Origin: Anastatus disparis | Lineage: Eukaryota; Arthropoda; Insecta; Hymenoptera; Eupelmidae | Length of the DNA: 64,000 nucleotides | NCBI GenBank assembly: GCA_017163975.1 | Contig: JAFFSR010000227.1 | Span: forward strand, 3,968,001 to 4,032,000 | Direction: 5' to 3' | In this document: in pieces, positions 50,037 to 59,815 of the stretch | Numbering within the stretch: position 1 is the stretch's first letter | Layout: every line of letters begins with the position of its first letter | The notes under the pieces: model-generated | The model's input: only the letters and a program-made list of their open reading frames with translations | Told to the model about the DNA's origin: nothing | The model's database searches: none | Made by a program: the position numbers and the translations under genes

Positions 50037-51857
50037 ATTTAAAAAATTGCATTTCTTAAATGTTTCAATAGCAATTCTTTTTTACTTTAATTTTAATTCT
50101 TTTATAAAATTATTTCTCAATAGGATGTCAGTCACAATAAGACTGTTTTAATTGGTTTATTGAAAAAACTTGCTAAATAAATAACGCAGAAATATGAAAT
50201 TTGAAATAATAAATTTAAAACGTGATTTTAGTTACTAAAATTAATGATTTTAGAATATATAATTATTTAATACTTATAATATTTTAATTAAAATTTTCTC
50301 TCGAACAAATAATTATTATATTCTGCAATTTACTAAGTATGCATGATCTTGTTTATCAACATGTTCTAATTATTGTCAAACTGAAAAGCAAGCAAAGTAA
50401 TACGTGTAGAATGCGCATAGAATTGCTAATAATTATGTTAAGGAAAATATAATTGCTAATAATGTTTATAATGTTATTAGTAATAATCAAAATTCAAACG
50501 ATATCGTTGAAAATATATTTGTTAATAATCTTATTTTACGTGATAAGGTGTAAATGCATGCGATGTTATTATAAAAGCATGTGAATCGACTCTATTTGTA
50601 ATAGGGTTAATGATAATGTTGATTTAGGTGATTCTAATATTTGTTATTGTATTCATTTTCTACAAAAACTCTGAAATCTAGTAAAAAAAAATTCAAATAA
50701 ATTAAAAAAGTATTTGAAAATTGTAAAAAGAGAAATATGAAAAAAAGTATCTTTGCAAAAAATTTTAAATTATTAAGTTCAAACAAAACTGAAAGTATTT
50801 ATATTAAAATTCAAATTTTAAAGTTCAATATTAAGTTGATTCATTGGAAGCTCAAACGTTTCAGATTCTTATGATATGTTCTTCTGCAAGATCTAAAAAC
50901 TAATGTTTTAGACGCTCTTAGGTAAGTCGAAAAAAGTTAAAAACCAAAGTCTTAAAGAACACAATTTATTTTGGCCAAAGTGCTTAAATTTTTTAGGCTT
51001 TAAAAAGGGATACACTTTAGAAGCATTGCTCCTTCTAATGAATAAATTGCTCAAACATCTAAGAAAAGTTGTGGTTGATTTTTATTTAAGAATTAAAAGT
51101 ACTGCAACGAAAGCTTAGAGGAGAATCAGAGAAAAAGAAGCAGCTGTTGTTAAAAGCAATTACTTTAGAAATTACATGTTAATACTTAAATGAAAAATCG
51201 ATAGCACTTCTAAAAATTAAATTACACTAACTAAAATAAAAAGAAATAAGACAATGTAAAATTTTAATTTTGTATTACAAATTTGCAAAGTTTAAAATTT
51301 CTCAAAAGTAAAAATTTAATAAAGTTATTGAAAATTAGTTTATAATTTTTGTTGTGATGCCTTTAGATTATACTTACAATAAGTAACAAAGCAAACATCT
51401 AACCTTTTTTAAGGTCTAATTGATGAATGGATTTTAAAATTAATAATTTCCAATAAATATGCATCAAAGTAAAACAATTATTTTAGAATTAAGAATTAAT
51501 TAAAATTCATCTTATACTTATTATAATTATCATAGAATTTTTTTAAATTATGATTCTTGTTTTCTTTGTTTAATTATTTCAGTGAACTTGAACATTTTAA
51601 ATCATAAATCACCATAAACATCCAAACAAATTAAAAAAAAAATGAACATAAAATTAGCTACCTAAATTTTTCTTAGAGCCATGAGTAGAGCAATGATAAC
51701 TGGGTTAAGAACTCATGAATTAAAACGTTTTTTTTTATTAATTGTACAAAAATTTATATGAGAAAAACATGACAGTTTCAATCGAAAAACTAATATCTTT
51801 AAATTGTTTGAATATATTAAAATTTTTATAAAAACGCTGCCAAGTGCTTTGGCGGAA
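50037..51857. other. AT-rich gene-free DNA
   Basis: An Asn-rich stretch open in one + frame (about 50412-50553) and a neighbouring Cys-containing stretch in another frame have no recognisable homology. Otherwise AT-rich and featureless up to the repeat region starting at 51858. Confidence 0.5.
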
Positions 51858-51929
51858 TGCTTTCTCATAGAGCTCTTTGAGTTTCATTATTTTTTTATAT
51901 TTATTTAAATGTGATTTTAATATAAAACT

Positions 51930-52110
51930 AGCTCGCCACAGCGGCCCAAAGGGCCGCTGTAGCTCGCCCCTCGGTCTTTTCAGAGCTTCGCTTCGCTCAG
52001 CTCTGAAATGCCCTCGGGCCTTGCATCGCTTCGCAATGCAAGGCATGCAAAAAGCTCCGCTTCTTGCATATAAGGCACGACCGAAAACGCTCGCGCTTCG
52101 CGCTCGCTAT
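51930..52110. repeat. String of GC-rich hairpins
   Basis: Five consecutive inverted repeats lie end to end. They are ACAGCGGCCC/GGGCCGCTGT (51938-51960); TTTCAGAGCT/AGCTCTGAAA (51978-52008); GCCTTGCAT/ATGCAAGGC (52018-52044); ATGCAA/TTGCAT (52045-52069); and GCGC/GCGC around TTC (about 52090-52102). Several loops contain GCTTCGC. The block is strikingly GC-rich against its flanks. Long frames on both strands (51738-52046 and 51877-52131) arise from the shortage of stop codons and are not genes. Confidence 0.9.
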
Positions 52111-52434
52111 TTTATATTCAAAGAATATTAGAGCAAATCATTTACAACCGCGAAAGCATTAAAAGTTAATCTTATTTTTTTTCATTGAATTTTTACCGCA
52201 TATTTCAACAGAAGGTTTGAATTTATTGTATTTATTTAAAAATCAAATTTATAATTATTTAATATTTTCTTGTGAATTAAGTTGATTGATTTCGAAAAAA
52301 TTTATGTTATGTGAAAAAGACATATTTTTATTAATGTATATTTTTTAAAATTTTGGATAGGATAATCTATCAAAAGTTATAAGAAAAAAAAATTATTTTA
52401 TAGTTTAGTAGCTTAAAAGTAAAGTTTTGTATAA

Positions 52435-52987
52435 AGTTTTTATTTGATCTGAATCATTTCGATGGGGGATAATTTAAAACAATAATACAAATAAATGTTG
52501 GCAGTTAAAAAAAAATAGTTCGAGCTGTTTTAAAACAGTTATCCCTTCAGAGGTAAAATAAATGATTTTTTGGAAATAACTTGAGAAAAACGAATTTTCA
52601 AAAAAAGTATATGAAATAAAATTTATAGAAAAAAATAAGATACATCTTTTTATTATTATACATATTTTTTTTAAATAATATTTATCAATTTATCATTAAA
52701 AAGCCTTTAATTTCAACAATTTTCATGAATAATTTGAAAAATATTATTTTTAGAGAAAAATGTATAATATAAAAAAGATTTATTTTTTTATATTCTATAA
52801 CTTTTATTAAATATACTTTTAAAAAAAAATCGTATTTTTCAAGTTATTACCAAAAATCCATTTTTTGACCATTTAAAAGGCGCTTATTTAAAAACGCTTC
52901 CAACGATTTTTTCCAAAATAGGAACGTTTACTTGTATTATTATTTGAAACAATTTCCCGTTTGAATCATTCAGATCGGATAAAAACT
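52435..52987. repeat. Fold-back element of about 550 bp
   Basis: The left arm beginning AGTTTTTATTTGATCTGAAT (52435) is an imperfect inverted copy of the right arm ending near 52987. Matching landmarks are GATCTGAATCATT / AATCATTCAGATC, AATAATAC / GTATTATT, and GGAAATAACTTGA / CAAGTTATTACC. Similarity runs inward at least to about 52600 and 52828, and more weakly to about 52660 and 52770. The centre is AT-rich and non-coding. Confidence 0.8.
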
Positions 52988-53143
52988 CGTCGAGAAAATT
53001 CATAAACTTGATTTCTCACACACATACATCCATACATACATTTTAAGTAAGCCTCGTAATAGTCTTATTTTGCTATAAAAATAAGTTTTTTATCATAAAA
53101 TAACATATTTTGAAGGGTTACATTTTTCGCGATGTCGAAAATA

Positions 53144-53174
53144 TAAGGCACTTCCGTATAGCGGTCGTGCCTAA
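53144..53174. repeat. GGCAC hairpin shared with the GC cluster
   Basis: TAAGGCACTTCCG and CGGTCGTGCCTAA form a short hairpin around TATAG. The right arm CGGTCGTGCCT is the exact inverse of AGGCACGACCG at 52073-52083, so this motif links the GC-rich cluster to this point about 1.07 kb away. Confidence 0.65.
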
Positions 53175-53482
53175 AAATTGTCCATCATTAATATTTATTC
53201 ATTTTGTACTTTATAAATTTTGAATATATATATGCTAGTTGATTGCCTTTTCAACATTTTGTTTGGGTTAAATGTTAGCTTTTAAAGTGTTTAATTTTGT
53301 TGACTTTAGCTAGCCTTATACATAGGTTCGAATTTATTATTTTTGTTATCTTGTGGATATCTTTTTATCACGACTAAGCTTGGTAAATCCAAGTAGTCAA
53401 TTTTAGTAACGGTAATTAAATTCAGTAGTACTATTATAAATTTTCAAGAGTAACTCAGAAAACAAAAGAAGTGATCAAAAAG

Positions 53483-55092
53483 CTACGCTAATAAAATTAT
53501 TTATTTAAAACTTGGTTTATAAAGACAGTAGCAAATAACTTGTATACAAATTTTAGAGTAATTCTATCAAGTACTTTACGTAAAATGGAAAAATACTGAA
53601 ATATGAAAATTTTTTAAGAAAATTTTTAAAATTTTCTAAAAAGAAAACTACGCTAAAAAGATCGGTTTATAAAAGTTATCCTTCTTTTGGCAGATGCAAA
53701 TTATTCCCATGGAAATCTCAAAGCAAACTCATCAATTAACTTACGTAAAATACAAAAAAAAAAATTAAAAATCGAAAATTTTTTCAAATTCTTAAAATGG
53801 CTCTATAATAAAAAAAATACACTATGAATACAAATTTTCTATAGCTTCCCGCCTAGTTATACAAAAACATAGATGGTATACAAAATTTGAAGCAAATCCA
53901 TAGAGTAACTTTCGAGATCTAACTGGTTAAATAAATAACATTTTCTTTTCAAAATTTCTTTTTAAAAATTTTAAAAATGCTCTAAAATTAAAACTACGCT
54001 ATGAAAATCAATTTTTGGAAATTTCCCTTCTTTTGGCAGTCGCAAATAATTTCCCTGTAATTTTTAGAACAAATCTATCGAGTACTTTACGAAGAATAAA
54101 AAAAATAAGAAAAGAAGAATCAAAATTTTTTTTAAATCTTTAAAATTCTCTAAAATTGTAACCACTCTAAGAAAATTAGTTTCCAAAAGCTAATTTTTTT
54201 CAGACAATAGCGAATTAATTGTATGAAAATTTTGGAGAAAATTTATAGTATGGTTAACGCAAAAAGAAAAAAAATGAAAAATAAAAATTTTTTTGAAAAT
54301 TTTCAAAGTGTTCTAAAATTAAAACTGCGCTGAGAAAATTAGTATTCCAAAGCTTGTTTTATTCAGATAGTAGCGAATTAATTGCATACAAATTTTGGAG
54401 CAAATCAATCGAATGGTTTTCGTAAAATAAAAAAAAATTAAAAATAAAAATTTTTTAAAAAATTTTTAAAATGCTCTAAAATTAAAAGTGCGCTAAGAAA
54501 ATTAGTTTACAAAATTTTTAATAATTTTGGCAGTCGAAATAAAGTTCCATACAAATTTTCGAACAAATTCTTCGAGTAGTTTACGTAAAATACAAAAAAA
54601 ATGAAAAATCGAAATTTTTTAAAAATTCTTAAAATGATTCTAAAAAAAAGACTGCGCTAAGAAAACCAATTCCCAATAGCTTCCGCACCAGTTCATCAAA
54701 AAATTGAATTGTATGGAAAATTTGAAGTAAATCCATCGAGTAGTTTTTAAGATTTTATTGGCTTAATAAATAGAAACATTTTTTTCAAAAATTTCAAAAT
54801 GCTCTAAAATTAAAACTGAGCTAAGAAAATCAGTTTTTAAAAATTTATTTTATCCGGGCAATCAGAAATAAATTCCATGCAAATTTTGAAGCAAATTCAT
54901 GGAGTAGTAAACAAAAAAAAACCAAAAAACGAAAAATCGAATTTTTTTTTTATTTTTTAAAAAAACTTTAAAATGAAAACTACGGTGGAAGAACCAAATT
55001 ATCAATAGCTTCCCAGCAAGTTAATCACAAAACTAAATTCCATGCAAAATTAGAAGCAAATCCATCGAGTAGTTCTCGAGATACAGCTTACT
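53483..55092. repeat. 165-bp tandem repeat array, about ten units
   Basis: Units begin with a CTACGCTAAGAAAAT-like word at about 53483, 53648, 53818, 53994, 54162, 54325, 54488, 54652, 54816 and 54980, so the period is 163-176 bp. Each also carries AATTCCATGCAAATTTT, an AATCCATCGAGTAGTTT-like word, GTAAAATA, and a poly-A/poly-T stretch ending GCTCTAAAATTAAAA. Two subtypes occur. Most have a TTTTGGCAGTCG-like segment; units 3, 8 and 10 instead have a CTTCC..C.AGTTAT segment. Units are well diverged and hold no conserved reading frame. Confidence 0.85.
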
Positions 55093-55108
55093 AACTGAAT
55101 TCATACAT

Positions 55109-55109
<1 letters not shown>

Positions 55110-55150
<41 letters not shown>
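55110..55150. repeat. CA microsatellite
   Basis: About 20 AC units at the right edge of the tandem array, flanked by CATACATCC and ACATACATACAGACA. The same CATACATCC plus CA-rich pattern occurs at 53014-53042, just right of the fold-back element. Confidence 0.9.
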
Positions 55151-55155
<5 letters not shown>

Positions 55156-55273
55156 TACAGACATTTTCTGGAAACCACTTTTTTCGACTCACTGAGTTCA
55201 AATATGTACAAATTAATGAAAAAATAGAAAAAAATTTTTTTTACCGATACAATGCTTTTTCTATGAGAAAGCA

Positions 55274-56280
55274 AAAATAAGTTAAGGTATCTAAAACACT
55301 TTGTAAATTTAATTTTGATAATTGAAAATATTTTAATGTTTTGAAAAGAATCATTCTTTAGATTTTTTTCGCAATATGAAAGTTTTATAAGGTTGCAATT
55401 ATAATCTAACTTTAATGCAATTTAGAAAAAGTTAAAGTTCTTACATAAATAAAACTGATTAAAATTAGTAAAGCATATAATTAAATATTTAGTACCCATG
55501 TAAAACGGGATAAAATAAAGATAAAACTTTTGCAAAAAGGGTCATCAAAGTTAACTCTTATAAAATTAAGTTTGTTAAAGAGTTATAAGTCTATTTTCAT
55601 TCAATATTTCTTTTGAGCAGTAATAAAAAAGCATGCTTTTTTTTATTTTCTTATTCATAAAATTTGTAATTATTTTATTCATTGTTTATCATTAAATCAT
55701 TATTTTAAAAAATATTTATGGATGTTTCTTTGAGTTATGGTATTTATTATACCACTTCTTTATTTAAAATATATGTGCAACAGTTAATAAAGCTTTATGC
55801 ATTAAAAACATTATGTAACAAAGAAGAATGCGATGTGCGCCTTAAATTTGAAATATCGCGGGCAGAAATTTAATCCAGATTTGTCTTCTAGAAAATTTCT
55901 ATTACTCTGGTTATAATTATTTTTTAAAAACACGGTGAAATTGGTTAAGTAATTCAGTTTGTTATTAAATATTGAAAATTAAGTACAGTTGATCTTTGTT
56001 CACTAAATATATAACTGGAATCATGTTGAATACATAAAACAGTTTTTCGTAGCTAATATTATTGTGTGTACGTATTTTATTCAGAATAATTTTTCATATA
56101 TTTAGTTTATTGTTGTTACTTGCATCATTACGTGACATACATTCATTGACATAATTGCATGAGGGAATGAAAATTTGAATCAGTGCTTCTTTATTTTTAT
56201 TTAATCATATTACTATTGTGACATACTTTCCATTTATCTGAATATTATTTTTGATACCGCATAACCTCAAAATTTTATAC
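55274..56280. other. AT-rich sequence upstream of MKRN2OS homologue
   Basis: Presumably contains the promoter and leader of the gene at 56281. A lone TATAACTGGAAT near 56009 and scattered A/T runs are present, but no motif is strong enough to place a start site. Confidence 0.4.
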
Positions 56281-56889
56281 ATGTGTCCCAATAAAACCTT
56301 GATCTGTTTTAAACATTGCTGCCCTGTCTCAATTTTTTGCAAAAAGATTCCAGAAAAATGTCCAATATGTGACAAGTTAATCGTATCATACTTGCTTGAA
56401 CCATTTGTCATTCCGTATCCTTTAGTTAATGCAAAAGACTATCCATGCTGTATTGTTGTAAGACCATCATTGGGTGATTTCATTGATGATTACAATGTTA
56501 ATAATGATTTGCATATTGGCATTACAAATTCATGTGGAAATGTGATAGAATATGATAAATGTGGCTTAGTGAAAAATGATAACGCAAAGTGGAAAAATTG
56601 TGCAGCAATCCCTTTTATTCCTGATTCTTGGCAAACGTTTTGGGATGAAATTTTAATAGAAATGATTAATGATAAACAACTATGGAATGTCAATAATTAC
56701 AACGATACAATATTCAATTGTTTTAATTTTGTGATTTCATTTCTAAATAAATTGCAATACAATCATATTCAATTCCTGAATAAAGAAGATATGTGTGAAG
56801 TGTTTATTTTGCCTAAAATACAAAATATTTTAAAATACGCTACACTTTGTAAACATTTAAGGGACAAAGATTTTTATACACAAGAATAA
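56281..56889 (+). CDS. MKRN2OS: MKRN2 opposite strand protein homologue
   Basis: A 202-residue protein in one uninterrupted frame. I recognise it as the animal MKRN2OS-type family by its overall pattern: an N-terminal Cys/His segment (CFKHCCPVSIFC, residues 9-20, then CPIC, 27-30), the PFVIPYPLVNAKDYPCCIVV block, GDFIDDY, LHIGITNSCGNVIEYD, the W-rich middle (SWQTFWDEILIEM), and NCFNFVISFLNKL. The length is close to the vertebrate protein. The biochemical role of the family is unknown. The Cys/His cluster could bind zinc, but that is inference. The start chosen is the ATG at 56281. The frame extends ten codons upstream to a TTG, but a stop lies in frame at 56239, so this is the first ATG available. 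The stop is 34 bp before the MTO1 start on the same strand, and no polyadenylation signal is visible between them. Confidence 0.8.
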   Translation: MCPNKTLICFKHCCPVSIFCKKIPEKCPICDKLIVSYLLEPFVIPYPLVNAKDYPCCIVVRPSLGDFIDDYNVNNDLHIGITNSCGNVIEYDKCGLVKNDNAKWKNCAAIPFIPDSWQTFWDEILIEMINDKQLWNVNNYNDTIFNCFNFVISFLNKLQYNHIQFLNKEDMCEVFILPKIQNILKYATLCKHLRDKDFYTQE

Positions 56890-56901
56890 TACTTAAAATC
56901 A

Positions 56902-56915
56902 TCTTATGATTTCAG
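56902..56915 (+). promoter_or_regulatory. Possible 3' splice site before the MTO1 start
   Basis: The sequence just before the MTO1 ATG ends TTATGATTTCAG (AG at 56914-56915), a reasonable acceptor for this genome. The MTO1 leader could therefore be spliced from an upstream non-coding exon, possibly shared with or overlapping the MKRN2OS homologue. It could equally be chance in the 34-bp gap. Confidence 0.3.
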
Positions 56916-56923
56916 AGTGAAAA

Positions 56924-59815
56924 ATGTCTTTGATTTATTTTAAGACTTCACTGTTGCGATCACCACATCGATTGAAACATTTAATAAAATCATTAAGAAC
57001 ATTGACTACAAGTTCTAATAATGATCAAGAAAAATTTGATGTCATTGTTATTGGGGGTGGCCATGCAGGAACAGAAGCATGTACTGCTGCTGCACGAATG
57101 GGTGCTAAAACACTACTTGTCACTCATAAAAAAAGTACAATTGGTGAGTCGAATAAAATTTTATGTTTAATAATTTGTAAATAATTTACATATTTTTATA
57201 TAAATCTAATAAATAAATGTATTATAGGTGAGATGTCATGCAATCCATCATTCGGAGGAATCGGCAAAGGGAATCTCATGAGAGAAGTTGATGCTCTTGA
57301 TGGTATATGTTGTAGAATATGTGATATTTCAGGAGTTCATTATAAAATATTAAATAGAAGAAAAGGACCAGCTGTTTGGGGTCTAAGGGCCCAAATTGAC
57401 AGAAGTTTATACAAGAAACATTTACAAGCTGAACTTTTCAATTATCCAGGTTTAAAAATAATCGAATCTTCTGTTGAGGATCTTTTGCTGGATGAAAACT
57501 GTGTAAAATGTTGTGGAATAGTTTTAAGTATGTAATTCAAAAATTTTTAATTAATAAATATTATTTTTAAGGGGAATGCTAAAATATAAATTAATTTTTA
57601 TAGAAAATGGAGAAAAAATATTCAGTGATTCAGTTGTAATAACTACTGGAACATTTCTAAAAGGTCAAATAAACATAGGTTTGGAAACAAGACCAGCAGG
57701 GAGATTAGGTGATGAACCAAGTATTGCATTAGCTGATACATTAGAACGTTTAGGATTTCAAATAAGCAGGTTAAAAACTGGTAATAATAAGTTGCATAAT
57801 ATTATTAATAATTTAAAAAAAATTATATTACTTACAAATCTTTTGAAAGATTTTAATTAATAACGTTCATTTATTTTCTGTTAAATAAATATAACTTATT
57901 ATTCAAATTAATGATTATATTATTGTTGCTTTTATAAAGCAATTTGAACTAATTTTATATAAAATTACGAAAAAATGTATAAATATAAACTTACAAAAAA
58001 CATTTTTATTAGGTACACCACCACGTCTTGAAAAATCAACAATAGATTTTTCTAAATGTATTGAACAGAAACCAGATAAAATTCCAGAACCATTTTCATT
58101 TATGAATGATTCTGTGTGGTTACCTCCAGAAAAACAAATGATTTGCTATATGACTCATACTAATGAAAAAATAGTGAATATTGTAAAAGATAATCTTCAT
58201 TGCAATAGGCATGTTGTAGAGGAAATTAAAGGCCCTAGATATTGTCCAAGTATTGAAAGTAAAGTGTTAAGATTTCAAAATTTACGTCATCAGATTTGGT
58301 TGGAACCTGAAGGTCTTGACTCCCCATTAATTTATCCTGGTGGCTTATCATGTACATTACCAGCTGAAAAACAAGAGGAATTAATTAGATGCATTACAGG
58401 TTTAGAAAATGCAAAAATGAGTAAGTTATAACAAATTTAATATCAGTTTTATGCACAGCAAATGATATAAAAAAATTTTGCAAACAAAAAAAACAGAAAT
58501 TATAACTTACATTTTTGTATATTATAGCTGCACCAGGTTATGGCGTTGAATATGATTATGTAGATCCTAGAGAACTAATAAGTACATTAGAAACAAAAAA
58601 AATTTCTAATCTTTATTTTGCTGGTCAAATTAATGGTACTACTGGTTATGAAGAAGCTGCAGCACAAGGTGTTGTTGCTGGAGCTAACGCTGCTGCAAAG
58701 GTATTTTTTTGTTTTTTTAATGATATTATTATAGATAATTTCAATATATTTTTTTTTCAATTAATTTATGAAACATTGATTTAAAATTATATTAAAAATT
58801 AATATTATAATTTGATATTGAAGGTTTTAAATAAGCCACCTTTACTTATAAGTCGAACAGAAGGATACGTTGGTGTGCTTATCGACGATTTGACAAACGG
58901 TGGTACAACAGAACCATACAGAATGTTCACAAGCAGAGCTGAATTTCGAGTAAGCTTACGTCCAGATAATGCTGATGAACGATTAACTTTCAAAGGCTAT
59001 GAAACAGGTTGTGTTTCTGAAGAAAGATGGAAGAAAACTGAAAAAATGTTAACAAACATTCAAGAATCCTTGCAGCTATTAAGGGGTACAAAAAGAAAAT
59101 ACAATGATTGGCAACAGCATTTAAAAATAAGAAATATCAAGCTTAATGTTCAAAAAACAGCTTTTGATTTATTAGCACACGAAAGTGTATCATTTGATGA
59201 CTTAGCTTCACTTATTCCAGAACTTTTACATTTTCAGAATAATCCTAAATTGTCTCACAGAGTTAAGGTTTGTTTTCAATCATATAAAAAAATTACGATG
59301 TACTTGTTAAACTGTAAATTAATAGTTTAATCTACCAAATAATAAATATTATATGAAATATAAATATGCTTTTTTTATATAGATTGAAGCTATATATGCT
59401 TGTGCTGTACAGGAACAAAAACGTGAAGTGGAAGAAATTAGGAAAAATGAAAGCCTGGCGATACCTAATGACATAGACTATAGCTCGTAAGTATTCTCAT
59501 ATTCCGAAGAATATATTAGTTATTCATAATTTAAAACAAAAAAAATTCCATTAATTAAATTAAAATTTTTAGAGAATCCTTAAGTGTCAGTGCAGAAGAT
59601 AGGGAAAAGCTTTATGAAGCAAAACCTCAGACTGTAGGTTAAACTTTTTATAATTTACATTAGTAATTATTAATTTCATTGTTTAATATGACGAAAAATT
59701 TTTTCAGATTGCCGCTGCTTACAATATTGCAGGAATAACACCGTCTGCTGTTTTCAAACTATACTATTTTATAAAACGTAATAGTAAATATGAAGAAGTT
59801 GCGGTAGCAACTTAA
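56924..59815 (+). CDS. MTO1: Mitochondrial tRNA modification enzyme MTO1 (MnmG/GidA)
   Basis: The FAD-dependent partner of GTPBP3/MnmE. Together they install the taurinomethyl group (carboxymethylaminomethyl-type in bacteria) on wobble U34 of a subset of mitochondrial tRNAs. Exons: 56924-57143, 57228-57527, 57604-57780, 58013-58420, 58528-58700, 58824-59267, 59383-59486, 59573-59633 and 59708-59815. All introns are GT-AG and all junctions keep frame, giving 664 residues plus stop, close to the family's usual length. Residues 1-33 are basic with no acidic residue, like a mitochondrial presequence. The FAD-binding GGGHAG is at 44-49. [10 protein letters not shown] is at 79-88, preceded by C78. 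The family signature [11 protein letters not shown] is at 306-316, with C310; C78 and C310 match the two functional cysteines of E. coli MnmG. The second signature, [14 protein letters not shown], begins at 400. The C-terminal helical region ends in [13 protein letters not shown]. No break or missing key residue was seen, so it should be functional. Confidence 0.95.

Larger units (their letters stand above)
51858..55273. mobile_element. Possible composite repeat element
   Basis: TGCTTTCTCATAGA (51858-51871) recurs as its exact inverse, TCTATGAGAAAGCA (55260-55273), at the far end of an unusually repeat-dense segment. In order, the interior has a cluster of GC-rich hairpins, a large fold-back, a CA-rich patch, a further GGCAC hairpin, a 165-bp tandem array and a CA microsatellite. 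No transposase-like frame is present. It could be one non-autonomous element or several unrelated repeats nested together; the matching ends are the only direct argument for a single unit. Confidence 0.4.

Noticed and set aside
50412..50660. Possible decayed coding sequence, Asn-rich then Cys-containing in another phase
   Set aside because: It is short, needs a frame change and passes stops. Asn-rich open stretches arise readily in AT-rich DNA, and no family was recognised.
51738..52131. Frames of 102 codons (-) and 84 codons (+) with Ala/Arg-rich stretches
   Set aside because: Both cross the GC-rich hairpin string, where stop codons are scarce. The open frames follow from composition and symmetry, not coding.
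53483..55092. CRISPR-like array
   Set aside because: Units are long, diverged and repeat through their whole length with no short constant repeat and variable spacer; the window is clearly eukaryotic.
56251..56280. Upstream extension of the MKRN2OS homologue to a TTG
   Set aside because: A nuclear gene is expected to start at ATG. The first in-frame ATG is 56281, and the extra residues do not resemble the family.
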